From JBHOQS01 sp042408875 (GTDB taxonomy: Bacteria; Chloroflexota; UBA11872; JBHOQS01), in assembly GCA_042408875.1 (NCBI GenBank), contig JBHOQS010000003.1, forward strand, positions 1-64,000: a stretch of 64,000 nt of DNA. Reading direction: 5' to 3'. Shown one piece after another: positions 9,092-16,982 of the stretch (position 1 is the stretch's first letter; each line of letters begins with the position of its first letter). A program made the position numbers and the translations under genes. The notes beneath the pieces were generated by a model. It ran no database searches. It saw only the letters and a list, made by a program, of their open reading frames with translations, and was not told where the DNA came from.

Positions 9092-9110
9092 CTGTGATAA
9101 TCTATCACAG
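9092..9110. promoter_or_regulatory. Inverted-repeat operator candidate upstream of a binding-protein gene
   Basis: CTGTGATA-ATC-TATCACAG is a perfect 8-base inverted repeat with a 3-base spacer, 53 bases before the start of the solute-binding protein gene and 26 bases after a tatact -10-like hexamer (9061-9066). Size and symmetry suit a GntR-like or similar dimeric repressor controlling the carbohydrate locus 9163-15327. The regulator is not encoded nearby, so the assignment is inference. Confidence 0.55.
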
Positions 9111-9162
9111 TCTTCTGCCGATCTGTACTGGGTTTCGCTCACAGGAAACGAGGGGGGCTATC

Positions 9163-10491
9163 ATGCTACGTCGACTTACTCGCAGGAGCGCGCTGGGCAG
9201 CGCCGTCCTTTCAGGAGCGCTGCTGGCTGCCTGCCGCACCACCGGCACCGGCGGCACAGACCAGGCTTCCAAACCGGCCCGGTACGACAACATTACCCTG
9301 CAGCTCTGGGGTTCCTACGGCGCAGGCGAGCGCGAGGCGCTGCTGAAGTACTACGACCGTTTCGCCCAAGAGCAGGCGCCGGGACTTACCGTTGAGATCC
9401 AGATCTATTCCAATGCCGACTTTATGTCGAAGCTGATCGCTGCATTGGCCGGCGGTACTGGACCCGACTTCACCCGCTTCAAGGAGTACCAGGCTATTGA
9501 CATGGCCTACAAGAAGGCTGCTGTAGCCTTGGACGGGTACCTCAGCCGTGAGAAGAACCTTAAGCTCACCGACTTTACCCAGCAGTCGGTCGAGGGCTCA
9601 CAGTATCAGGGCAAACTCTACGGCATCCCGCACCATCACCAGTTCGTGATGATGGGCTGGAACAAGGAATTGTTCAAGATCGCTGGTCTGGACCCCGAGC
9701 GAGGCCCGCAGACCTGGCAGGAACTGCGGGAGTACGCAAAGAAGCTCACCGTGCCCGCCAATGAGCAGTGGGGCTTCCGGCTCTACGAGTTCGGTCCTCC
9801 GCCGCGCGAGCAAATCTTTAACTGGTTTATGGAGTGGGTCTGGCGCAACGGCGGCGACGTGTGGAACCAGGATCGCACTCGCTGCACCGTGGACTCTCCT
9901 GAGTCGATCGAAGCAATGCAGTTCATGCTGGATCTCATGTACGCCGACCGCTCAACTATTCCACCTTCAGAGCGCCAGATCGGTATCGAGACAGGCAAGC
10001 TGGGCATCTGGATGCCGACCGGCGCAGGTGTGCTAAATCTGCGTGCAACGCAGCCGCACCTGAACTTCGGCCTTGGCCCCATGCCGAAGCAGAAGCAGTT
10101 TGCTACTCAGCTCCAGCACAACACTTTCTCAATCATGGAGAATTCCCGGCTTAAGGACCTGGCCTGGCAGGCTATCGTTTTTATGTGCCGCGATGACATC
10201 ATGCAGGCCTGGCAGTCTGATCCGGCAATCTCCACGCTGCCGGTGAAGAAGGCGTTGTTCGAGAAGCCACCCTGGTCCGATCCGGCCAGTGGGTGGAAAC
10301 CGATCATCGATGTGCTGCGTATGCCGGGCAACCGGCCAAAGCCGCATATCCCAGACTGGGACGAATACACCGAAAAGAATATCGTTCCCTACCTGACAGA
10401 GGCTTGGCGTCAGCAGCGATCGCCCAAGGACGCCCTTGGCGAGGCGGCTCGCCAGGCCAATCTGTGGCTGTCCCAGCGACAGCGAGGGTAA
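9163..10491 (+). CDS. Extracellular solute-binding lipoprotein, family 1
   Basis: A 442-residue sugar ABC-transporter binding protein. The N-terminus has a twin-arginine-type signal (RRLTRRSALGS) and a lipobox LLAAC with Cys24, so it should be an exported lipoprotein on the cell surface. The mature part has the family 1 fold (LQLWGSYGAGEREALLKYYDRF, MGWNKELFK, and a hinge around residue 200). The start is ATG 9163 after a gaaacgagggggg ribosome-binding region. No permease or ATPase genes adjoin it. The next gene is a glycosidase-like protein 61 bases downstream. An operator-like palindrome lies upstream. Substrate is unknown, and the neighbours suggest an oligosaccharide or uronic acid derivative. 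Confidence 0.88.
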   Translation: MLRRLTRRSALGSAVLSGALLAACRTTGTGGTDQASKPARYDNITLQLWGSYGAGEREALLKYYDRFAQEQAPGLTVEIQIYSNADFMSKLIAALAGGTGPDFTRFKEYQAIDMAYKKAAVALDGYLSREKNLKLTDFTQQSVEGSQYQGKLYGIPHHHQFVMMGWNKELFKIAGLDPERGPQTWQELREYAKKLTVPANEQWGFRLYEFGPPPREQIFNWFMEWVWRNGGDVWNQDRTRCTVDSPESIEAMQFMLDLMYADRSTIPPSERQIGIETGKLGIWMPTGAGVLNLRATQPHLNFGLGPMPKQKQFATQLQHNTFSIMENSRLKDLAWQAIVFMCRDDIMQAWQSDPAISTLPVKKALFEKPPWSDPASGWKPIIDVLRMPGNRPKPHIPDWDEYTEKNIVPYLTEAWRQQRSPKDALGEAARQANLWLSQRQRG

Positions 10492-10552
10492 GAGCTCCGT
10501 CCGAGCACCTGGATCTGTCCCGCGTACCAAAGATTCCCCAGGAGCACCTTCG

Positions 10553-12658
10553 ATGTCTACCTGGCGACCCGAGCCCGGCTGGTGGCGCCGGCCTCTGCGC
10601 ATCAGTCAGACGAACCTTCAGGTACGCGACACGCCGCGCTACCGGCCGGACGTCTTTATGCGACAGCTCGCCGAGATGCACACCAACGTGGCTATCGCCA
10701 ACGCCGGTGGGATCTACGCCTGGTACCCCACGCGCGTGCCTGACCACACGCTCAATCCCTTCCTGGAAGGGCGCGACTTCGTGGGAGAATGCGTCGAGGC
10801 GGCGCACGCGAACGGGATGTACTTCGTGGCACGGGTGGACTTCAGCCTGGCGGACGATGCCATCTACGCGCGTCATCCCGACTGGTTCGCCCGTGACCGC
10901 GATGGACAGCCGATCATCGTGGGCGAGCCCCGGCCGGGGCCATGGAGCCTACTGTACTATACCTGTCCGAACGCGCCCTACCGCAACGAGGCGGTGGCGT
11001 TTCCCGTGCTGCGTGAGCTGCTGGAGCGCTATCCCCTGGACGGGCTCTTCATCAACGCAGCGGGCTTCCGGCCGTGCTGGTGCGGCACTTGCGAGCGGCT
11101 GTACCGCCGCGACGCAGGGATGCCGCTTCCGCGCACAGAGGATTGGAGCGACCCGAACTTCCGTCGCTGGGTGGAGTGGCGCTATGACCGCATGGCCGCT
11201 AACTTCGCGGCGATGTATCGGGTGATCCAGGACGCCAGGCCAGGCTGCTTCTGGACCAGCGAGTTCGGGGCGATTACGAACAGCCGTCCCTGGCAGAGCG
11301 GCCAGGACCTCTTCCGGCTGAAAGATGGCTGTACCGTCATCACCACCGCGTCCGGCGACAACATCGCCGGCGGTCGCCCGCCGGTGTGGCTACCAGCCAT
11401 CCATGCGAAGTACGCCCGCGCAATCTCAGACCCGGAAGTCCCCTGGGCTACGGTGCATCCGGCGCCCGGCCTGGTGTGGCGGCACACCGGCCTGCCCGTC
11501 AACGAGCTCCGCCTGTGGCTGGCCCAGGTGAACGCCCACGGTGCCTACGCCTGGCACGCCATGACCGGCATCCCCGACACGCACTACGATCGCCGCAACC
11601 TGTCGGTCCATGCGGAGTTTAACGCCTTCCTGAAAGAGCACGAGGAGTACTTTCGTGCCACCAGACCGGTTGCTCCGGTGGCGCTCCTGTGGTCGCGCAG
11701 CTCGCTTGAGCGTTACGGCGCGGATCATCCAGAAGATCGTTACCAGCATGAATTCTTCGGCTTCTGCGAGGCGCTGCTCGGCCACGGCATCCCGTTCACA
11801 GTGATCCCGGAGCAGTTCCTGACTGATGACCGGCTGGCTCAGTACGAGGGGCTGGCATTGCCGAACGCGGCGTGCCTCTCCGATGACGCAGCCGCAGCAG
11901 TACGGCGCTTCGTCGAGCGCGGCGGCGGGCTGGTGGCCACGCATGGAACAGGGCTGTTCGACCAGGAGGCGCGCCTGCGTGACCGGGGCGTGCTCGACGA
12001 CGTGCTGGGCATCGAGCACACTGGCCACCGTATCGGCGGACAGGTAGCCTCCTACGGCCGCATCGAGCAGCCTGATCACCCGCTCTTTGCCGGCATCGGT
12101 GATACACGCCTTGTGCCCAACGACTTCAGCTTTTGCAATGTCCGCCCCGCCGAGGGCACGCAGGTGCTGCTGACCCTTGTGCCACCCTTCGCGCCGCCCG
12201 GGGGCGTCGGGGCTCCGCCGGAGCGCGCCTCGATCCCCACGGACCACACAGAGATTCCATTGGCGATGTGTCACGGCCGTGTTGTGTACTTCGCAAACGA
12301 GCTCGGCCGTCTGGCCTGGCGCTATCGCCTGCCTGATCATGCGCGACTCATCGCCAATGCCGTACGCACGGTTGCGCCACGCCCCTTCCCGGTCGAGCTC
12401 ATAGAGGCACCCTATGGCGTCCAGCTCTCCCTCTTCCGGCAGTCCTCGCCTGAGCGGCTGCTCTGCCACCTGGTAAACGCCGTTGGCGCCGGCACCGTCC
12501 GCCATGATGTGGTGCCTGTACGCGACCTGCGCGTGCGCCTGCCCGAGGGGACCCGCCGCGCCCGCGCACTGGCCTGCGCAGCCGATCTGGCAATTCAGGA
12601 CGGCATTGCCCTCCTGCCGGTACTGCACACCTGGGAGATCATCGTTGTGGAATCGTGA
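10553..12658 (+). CDS. Glycoside hydrolase-like protein with GH42-type trimerisation domain
   Basis: A 701-residue cytoplasmic protein (no signal peptide). The N-terminal half (about 10-390) looks like the GHL6/alpha-amylase-like TIM-barrel family, with the phrases HTNVAIANAGGIYAWYPT, YFVARVDFS, LDGLFINAAGFRPCWC and a CxxC pair. The second half (about 400-620) resembles the class-I glutaminase-like beta-galactosidase trimerisation domain (VALLWSRSSLERYG, GLALPNAACLSDDAAAAVRR, GGGLVATHGTGLFD). A ggagcacc ribosome-binding site precedes ATG 10553. It sits between a binding protein and a mannonate dehydratase-like gene, so it probably cleaves or modifies an imported glycoside. The catalytic acid is not identified, and exact activity is unknown. 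Confidence 0.72.
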   Translation: MSTWRPEPGWWRRPLRISQTNLQVRDTPRYRPDVFMRQLAEMHTNVAIANAGGIYAWYPTRVPDHTLNPFLEGRDFVGECVEAAHANGMYFVARVDFSLADDAIYARHPDWFARDRDGQPIIVGEPRPGPWSLLYYTCPNAPYRNEAVAFPVLRELLERYPLDGLFINAAGFRPCWCGTCERLYRRDAGMPLPRTEDWSDPNFRRWVEWRYDRMAANFAAMYRVIQDARPGCFWTSEFGAITNSRPWQSGQDLFRLKDGCTVITTASGDNIAGGRPPVWLPAIHAKYARAISDPEVPWATVHPAPGLVWRHTGLPVNELRLWLAQVNAHGAYAWHAMTGIPDTHYDRRNLSVHAEFNAFLKEHEEYFRATRPVAPVALLWSRSSLERYGADHPEDRYQHEFFGFCEALLGHGIPFTVIPEQFLTDDRLAQYEGLALPNAACLSDDAAAAVRRFVERGGGLVATHGTGLFDQEARLRDRGVLDDVLGIEHTGHRIGGQVASYGRIEQPDHPLFAGIGDTRLVPNDFSFCNVRPAEGTQVLLTLVPPFAPPGGVGAPPERASIPTDHTEIPLAMCHGRVVYFANELGRLAWRYRLPDHARLIANAVRTVAPRPFPVELIEAPYGVQLSLFRQSSPERLLCHLVNAVGAGTVRHDVVPVRDLRVRLPEGTRRARALACAADLAIQDGIALLPVLHTWEIIVVES

Positions 12659-12722
12659 AATGTGGAATTCTGAAATAGATAAAGGTAGAGAAGTGGAATA
12701 GAAGCTGTGAAATAGCAATTTC
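12655..12722. repeat. AT-rich imperfect tandem repeats between the glycosidase and dehydratase genes
   Basis: Starting at the stop of the glycosidase-like gene, units of the form gtggaatngtgaaat, gtggaattctgaaatag, gtggaatagaagctgtgaaatag follow each other with imperfect copies. Composition is far more AT-rich than flanking genes. No gene is present in 12659-12778. The region just before 12779 contains the ribosome-binding site gggaggga of the next gene. Confidence 0.6.
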
Positions 12723-12778
12723 GGTCATGTCGGAGGCGATAGGCCGGCACAGGAAAGAAGCTGGGAGGGAAGGCTCGC

Positions 12779-13843
12779 ATGAAGATTAGCTTCGGCGTGG
12801 GTGCGCCTACGGAAGATCGCCTTCGCTACGCGAAGCAGCTTGGCGCGGACGGCGTGTCCTGCGCGGCGCAGGCTATTCCCGGCTACGTCGAGCGCGGGTA
12901 CGCCACAGTGGATGAACTCGCGGAGCTCAGGAAGCAGGTCGAGTCCTTTGGCCTGGAGCTGCTGGTGCTGCGGCTGGCGCCGCAAGCCACTGCAGCAGTC
13001 CTGGCCGGGCGGCCGGAGCGCGACCGCGAGATCGAGCACATCTGTGCTACGATCCGAGCCGCCGGAGCCGCGGGCATCCCCACGGTGTTCTACAATCTTA
13101 CCCCCTGGCGCAGCCTGTCAGTGGCATGGCCCCAGGCGCCCGGCGCTCCTGTGCCCGGGCCGGGCGAGGTGCGGGTCGGCTCGGGGCCTGGCCGCTATTA
13201 CAAGCCGGTCGGCCGCGGCGACGCGGTGCTGCTCACCCATGAGAGCACCCGCGTGGCGGTCGATAGCACGCGTGTGGCCCCGGAAGTGCTGGCCCCCTAC
13301 TGTCAGATCTCGGCCGACGAGCTCTGGGCGCGCATCCGGTACTTCTACGAGCGAGTGGTCCCTGTCGCTGAAGAGGCCGGCGTCAACGTCGGCGCGCATC
13401 CCGACGATCCTCCGGAGCCGTCCTACCGCGGCGTCCAGCAGGTCTTAAACTGCGTCGATGGCCTCAAGCGCCTTGTCGATCTGGTCCCCAGCCCGCACAG
13501 CGGCCTGCTGCTGTGCGTGGGCACGCTGCACGAGATGGGTGAGCACACTATGGGTGCAATTGAATACTTCTTGCAGCGCGGCAAGGTATTCTACGTACAC
13601 TTTCGTAATCCACGCGGAACGGTGCGCCGTGGGTATTACCAGGAGGACTTCCTCGACGAAGGCGACCTGGACATGTTGGCGGTGATGCGGCTGTTTCACC
13701 GCTACGGCTACCAGGGCGGGCTTGACCCCGACCATGCCATCGGCGTGGTGAATGACCCCGACGGGCGCATCGCCTTTGCCTGGGAGCTGGGCTACATGAA
13801 GGCGCTCAAGGCTGCAGTGGAGGCAGAGGGGCGAGCGCAGTAG
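12779..13843 (+). CDS. Mannonate dehydratase family protein (UxuA-like)
   Basis: A 354-residue TIM-barrel protein of the UxuA family, which dehydrates D-mannonate to 2-keto-3-deoxygluconate in hexuronate breakdown. Family marks are HPDDPPEPS (about 205), a GLLLCVGTLHEMGE segment (240s), FYVHFRNPRG (about 273), a DEGDLDMLAVM block and GGLDPDHA near residue 320. The start is ATG 12779 after gggaggga. It follows the glycosidase-like gene and precedes a second binding protein. Some canonical UxuA segments (the YNFMPV region) are diverged here, so a related dehydratase or isomerase reaction on another sugar acid is possible. Confidence 0.8.
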   Translation: MKISFGVGAPTEDRLRYAKQLGADGVSCAAQAIPGYVERGYATVDELAELRKQVESFGLELLVLRLAPQATAAVLAGRPERDREIEHICATIRAAGAAGIPTVFYNLTPWRSLSVAWPQAPGAPVPGPGEVRVGSGPGRYYKPVGRGDAVLLTHESTRVAVDSTRVAPEVLAPYCQISADELWARIRYFYERVVPVAEEAGVNVGAHPDDPPEPSYRGVQQVLNCVDGLKRLVDLVPSPHSGLLLCVGTLHEMGEHTMGAIEYFLQRGKVFYVHFRNPRGTVRRGYYQEDFLDEGDLDMLAVMRLFHRYGYQGGLDPDHAIGVVNDPDGRIAFAWELGYMKALKAAVEAEGRAQ

Positions 13844-13944
13844 AATGGCGCCAGGAGAGGCGACTGAGCCCCCGGTGCAGGGTGGCATTGCTGTTCCAGG
13901 GAAGGAAAGGCCGGGGCAGGAGCGAACGAACAGGAGGGCTGGCC

Positions 13945-15327
13945 ATGGCTGTGCCTGGTTCTATCAACCGAACGCTATCGCGTCGCGCTATCCTTGGCTC
14001 TGCGGCCGCAGGCGTGCTGGCCGCCGCGTGCGCTCGAGCGCCACGGCCCGGCGGTGAGCAGGCTGGCCAGGGGCGCGAGCCGGTCACGCTGCGGCTTACC
14101 TGGGTGGCCAAGGAGTTCGAGCATACGTTTCAGGTGATGGGCCCGGTCTTCGAGCAGCGCTATCCCTGGGTGAAGCTGCAGCTCGAAGCCTCGCCGGACT
14201 ATCTGGAGAAACTTACTGTGCTGTTCGCCACCAACACCATCGGCGACGTGATGTTCCTGGAGTCCGATGACGAGGCATTCTTCGCCTACTGGGCTGCCGC
14301 AGGCATGCTGCGCCAGCTTGATGACTTCGTCAAGCGCGACAAGTACGACCTGAACGTCTTCTTCCCCGAAGCTATCCGCGCGCTCAGGAGCGTCGATGGC
14401 AACATGTGGGCGTTCCCGTACAAAGCGTTCATGGCCCGCTGTGGATTGTTCTTCAATATTGATCTCATTGAGCAGGCCGGCATGCGCCTCCCCACCGATG
14501 ACTGGACCTATGATGATCTGGCGCAGGCTGCGCAGAAGCTGACCCGTCGCTCCGGCGGGGACGTAGAGATCTGGGGCGGTGGGCGCAAGATGGGCGGTGA
14601 CCTGGCCTTCACAGCTATCATGCGCGCCTTCGGTGGCGATCTGTACACGCCCGACGGCAAGCGCACGCTGGTGGGGCATCCTCGTTCACAGGAGGCGATC
14701 AACTGGTGGCTGGACCGCTACCTGAACGACGGCACCATCTTGCCCGATCTGGCGGCCAACTCCTTTGCGCTGTTCCAGCAGGGCAAAGTGGCATTGCTGG
14801 CCGGCCATAACCCGGGCGATCGGGTGACTATCGCCAATACCCTGAACCCCAATAACGTGCGCTGGGGGCTGGTACTGATGCCTAAGGGTCCGGCCGGCCG
14901 CCGTGGTGGCTCGTTCTTCATCACGCCCACCGGCATCGCCAAGATCAGCAAGCACCCCGAGGAGGCCTGGGAGTTCCAGAAGTTCCTGGCGGAGAAGGAG
15001 ACAGGCGTGGTGATGGGCTTCCCCACCCCGCAGAGTGGCCAGACCTCTTCGCACTTCGGCGCACGCAAGGATGTCTACACCGACCCGCGTGTGCTGAACG
15101 CGCCGGGCATGCCTCCGGGCGTGATGCAGGCGCTGGCTCGCTCGATGGAGTTGCCGGAGCCGCTGCACTGGCCGCACAACTTCCGCGCTGCCGAGGTGGA
15201 GAAGGTCCTGAATGACGAGGTGCGGAAGGCCGTGCGCGGCGAGGTGAAGGCCAATTCCGGCTTCTTCCAGAACCTGGAGCGGCTGGTCCAGCACGTTCTG
15301 GATCAGCCGCGCCCGACGCCGCAGTAG
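13945..15327 (+). CDS. Extracellular solute-binding lipoprotein, family 1
   Basis: A 460-residue exported binding protein. The signal has a twin-arginine look (LSRRAILGSAAAG) and the lipobox LAAAC gives a lipidated cysteine around residue 30. The mature part follows family 1 (VTLRLTWVAKEFEHTFQVMGPVFEQRYP..., DVMFLESDDEAFF, LINWWLDRYL-like segments). The ATG at 13945 is preceded by caggaggg at a good distance. It is the last gene of the carbohydrate cluster 9163-15327 and, like the first binding protein, has no permease or ATPase partner beside it. Confidence 0.87.
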   Translation: MAVPGSINRTLSRRAILGSAAAGVLAAACARAPRPGGEQAGQGREPVTLRLTWVAKEFEHTFQVMGPVFEQRYPWVKLQLEASPDYLEKLTVLFATNTIGDVMFLESDDEAFFAYWAAAGMLRQLDDFVKRDKYDLNVFFPEAIRALRSVDGNMWAFPYKAFMARCGLFFNIDLIEQAGMRLPTDDWTYDDLAQAAQKLTRRSGGDVEIWGGGRKMGGDLAFTAIMRAFGGDLYTPDGKRTLVGHPRSQEAINWWLDRYLNDGTILPDLAANSFALFQQGKVALLAGHNPGDRVTIANTLNPNNVRWGLVLMPKGPAGRRGGSFFITPTGIAKISKHPEEAWEFQKFLAEKETGVVMGFPTPQSGQTSSHFGARKDVYTDPRVLNAPGMPPGVMQALARSMELPEPLHWPHNFRAAEVEKVLNDEVRKAVRGEVKANSGFFQNLERLVQHVLDQPRPTPQ

Positions 15328-15377
15328 CGGACGGTCGCAGCCCGTTGGTCGGCTTCCCGGTCCGGTGCGCGCCGGTG

Positions 15378-15383
15378 TATAAT
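15378..15383 (+). promoter_or_regulatory. -10 element (TATAAT) upstream of the pheST T-box leader
   Basis: A perfect consensus tataat lies about 60 bases before the first conserved T-box element. A weak -35 (ttcccg, 15354-15359) sits 18 bases upstream. It is followed by small tagtcaa repeats (15393-15415). Confidence 0.5.
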
Positions 15384-15429
15384 GCGGCTGCATAGTCAAT
15401 ATAGTCAACAGTCAATAGAGAGCCTACAG

Positions 15430-15770
15430 GCAACGACGGAGAGAGTAGGCCGGGACAAGTCCCCAGAGAGGCGGGGCCGGAGGCTGGAAGCCCTGCTGGA
15501 CAGCGGCCCGGTCGAAGTTCACTCCCGAGCCGGGCAGGGGAACGGCGCAGGCAGCGGTTTAGGAAAGGCTTGCGCCCAGTAGTCTGCCCCGGAGGGCCTG
15601 CCGTTATACGGGCCGCCGGCTAGAAGGGCCTGCCGCGGTGCTACCGCGCAGCCCGGAGGCCGGACTGAGCGGCGCCGGGCAAAACCGGCGCAACCAGGGT
15701 GGTACCGCGGAGCATATGCGGCCGGCACCTCCGTCCCTGAAGGGATGCGAGTTGCCGGCCTTCTCTTTCG
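15430..15770 (+). promoter_or_regulatory. T-box riboswitch (tRNA-Phe sensing) with terminator
   Basis: The leader of pheST carries the T-box landmarks in order: an AGTA piece near 15447, the agagagg motif near 15467, the ggctggaag distal-loop motif near 15482, the specifier segment gaagTTCac with phenylalanine codon TTC at 15518-15520, and the highly conserved T-box agggtggtaccgcg at 15696-15709. A terminator hairpin (gccggc at 15721-15726 with gccggc at 15754-15759, then ttctcttt) follows. Known T-boxes let uncharged tRNA, here tRNA-Phe, stabilise an antiterminator so that synthetase genes are expressed when the amino acid is scarce. The codon choice agrees with the downstream genes. Confidence 0.92.
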
Positions 15771-15845
15771 GTCTGAGCGTTTGGGGCAGCGGGTTCAGAC
15801 GGTCCGGCTCGGAGGCGAGGCAGGACAGTCAGGGGAGAGGGAGCT

Positions 15846-16922
15846 ATGACGGCGCCATCCGCCACCCTCATCGAGCAGTTGACGGCGCTACGCGAGCAGG
15901 CGCTGGCTGAGCTGGCCGGTGTCCAGGACGAGGCGGCGCTGGAGCACTGGCGGGTCGAGTACCTGGGCCGTCGCGGGCGGCTGGCCGAGCTGATGCGCAG
16001 CCTGGGCCAGCTCTCACCCGATGAGCGGCCGCAGGCCGGCCGCGTCGCCAACGAGGTCAAGGACGCGCTGGAGCAGGCCTATACCGCTAGGGCTACTGAG
16101 CTAGAGCGCCGCGCCCTCCAGGAGGCGCTGGAACGCGAGCGCATCGATGTGACCCTGCCCGGCCGCCGCCCATCAATAGGCCAGGTCCATCCGATCACGC
16201 GCACCCTGCGCGAGATCGTGCAGGCCTTCCAGCTCATGGGCTTCCAGGTCGTGGAGGGCCCGGAGGTGGAGTGGGATTACTACAACTTCGAGGCGCTCAA
16301 CATCCCGCCCGACCATCCGGCCCGCGACATGTGGGATACGTTCTACCTCACTGATCCGCATGCCCGGGACGCGCACGGGCCCCGCGGGCCGATGCTGCTG
16401 CGTACCCATACGTCGCCCATGCAGATCCGCATCATGGAGCAGACACGCCCGCCGGTGCGCGTGATCGTGCCCGGTAAGGTGTACCGGTATGAGGCGACCG
16501 ACGCCACGCACGAAAGCCAGTTCTATCAGGTCGAGGGCCTGGCCGTCGATCGGGACATCACCATGGCCGACCTGAAGGGCGTGCTCACTGAGTTCGCTCG
16601 CCTGCTCTTCGGCGCGGAGCGGCGCGTGCGCTTCTATTGCAGCTACTTCCCGTTCGTGGAGCCGGGCGTCGAGGTCGCCATCGACTGCTACCAGTGCCGC
16701 GGCGCTGGCTGCCGCTTGTGCGGCTTCACTGGCTGGCTGGAGATCCTCGGCGCCGGCATGGTCCACCCCAATGTGCTAGCCGGGGTGAACTATGATCCCA
16801 GTGAGTACACCGGCTTCGCCTTCGGCCTGGGCGTCGAACGCATCGCCATGCTCAAGTACGGCGTGGACGATATCCGGCTCTTCTACGCCAACGACCTGCG
16901 CTTCCTACGCCAGTTCCGCTGA
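15846..16922 (+). CDS. pheS: Phenylalanine-tRNA ligase alpha subunit
   Basis: A 358-residue class II synthetase subunit that activates phenylalanine and, with PheT, charges tRNA-Phe as an alpha2beta2 tetramer. The N-terminal helical arm (residues 1-90) is followed by the class II core: HPITRTLREI (about 117), the FQLMGFQVVEGPEVE segment, LRTHTSPMQIR (motif 2 region) and the C-terminal motif 3 GLGVERIAMLKYG near residue 330. The start is ATG 15846, shortly after a ggggagaggg ribosome-binding site. It is directly downstream of the T-box leader and 60 bases before pheT. Confidence 0.97.
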   Translation: MTAPSATLIEQLTALREQALAELAGVQDEAALEHWRVEYLGRRGRLAELMRSLGQLSPDERPQAGRVANEVKDALEQAYTARATELERRALQEALERERIDVTLPGRRPSIGQVHPITRTLREIVQAFQLMGFQVVEGPEVEWDYYNFEALNIPPDHPARDMWDTFYLTDPHARDAHGPRGPMLLRTHTSPMQIRIMEQTRPPVRVIVPGKVYRYEATDATHESQFYQVEGLAVDRDITMADLKGVLTEFARLLFGAERRVRFYCSYFPFVEPGVEVAIDCYQCRGAGCRLCGFTGWLEILGAGMVHPNVLAGVNYDPSEYTGFAFGLGVERIAMLKYGVDDIRLFYANDLRFLRQFR

Positions 16923-16982
16923 AGCCTGGATCCTTCCCGCTCCTGCGCTGCGGGAGAGGGGCCGGGGTGAGGGGATTGCATC

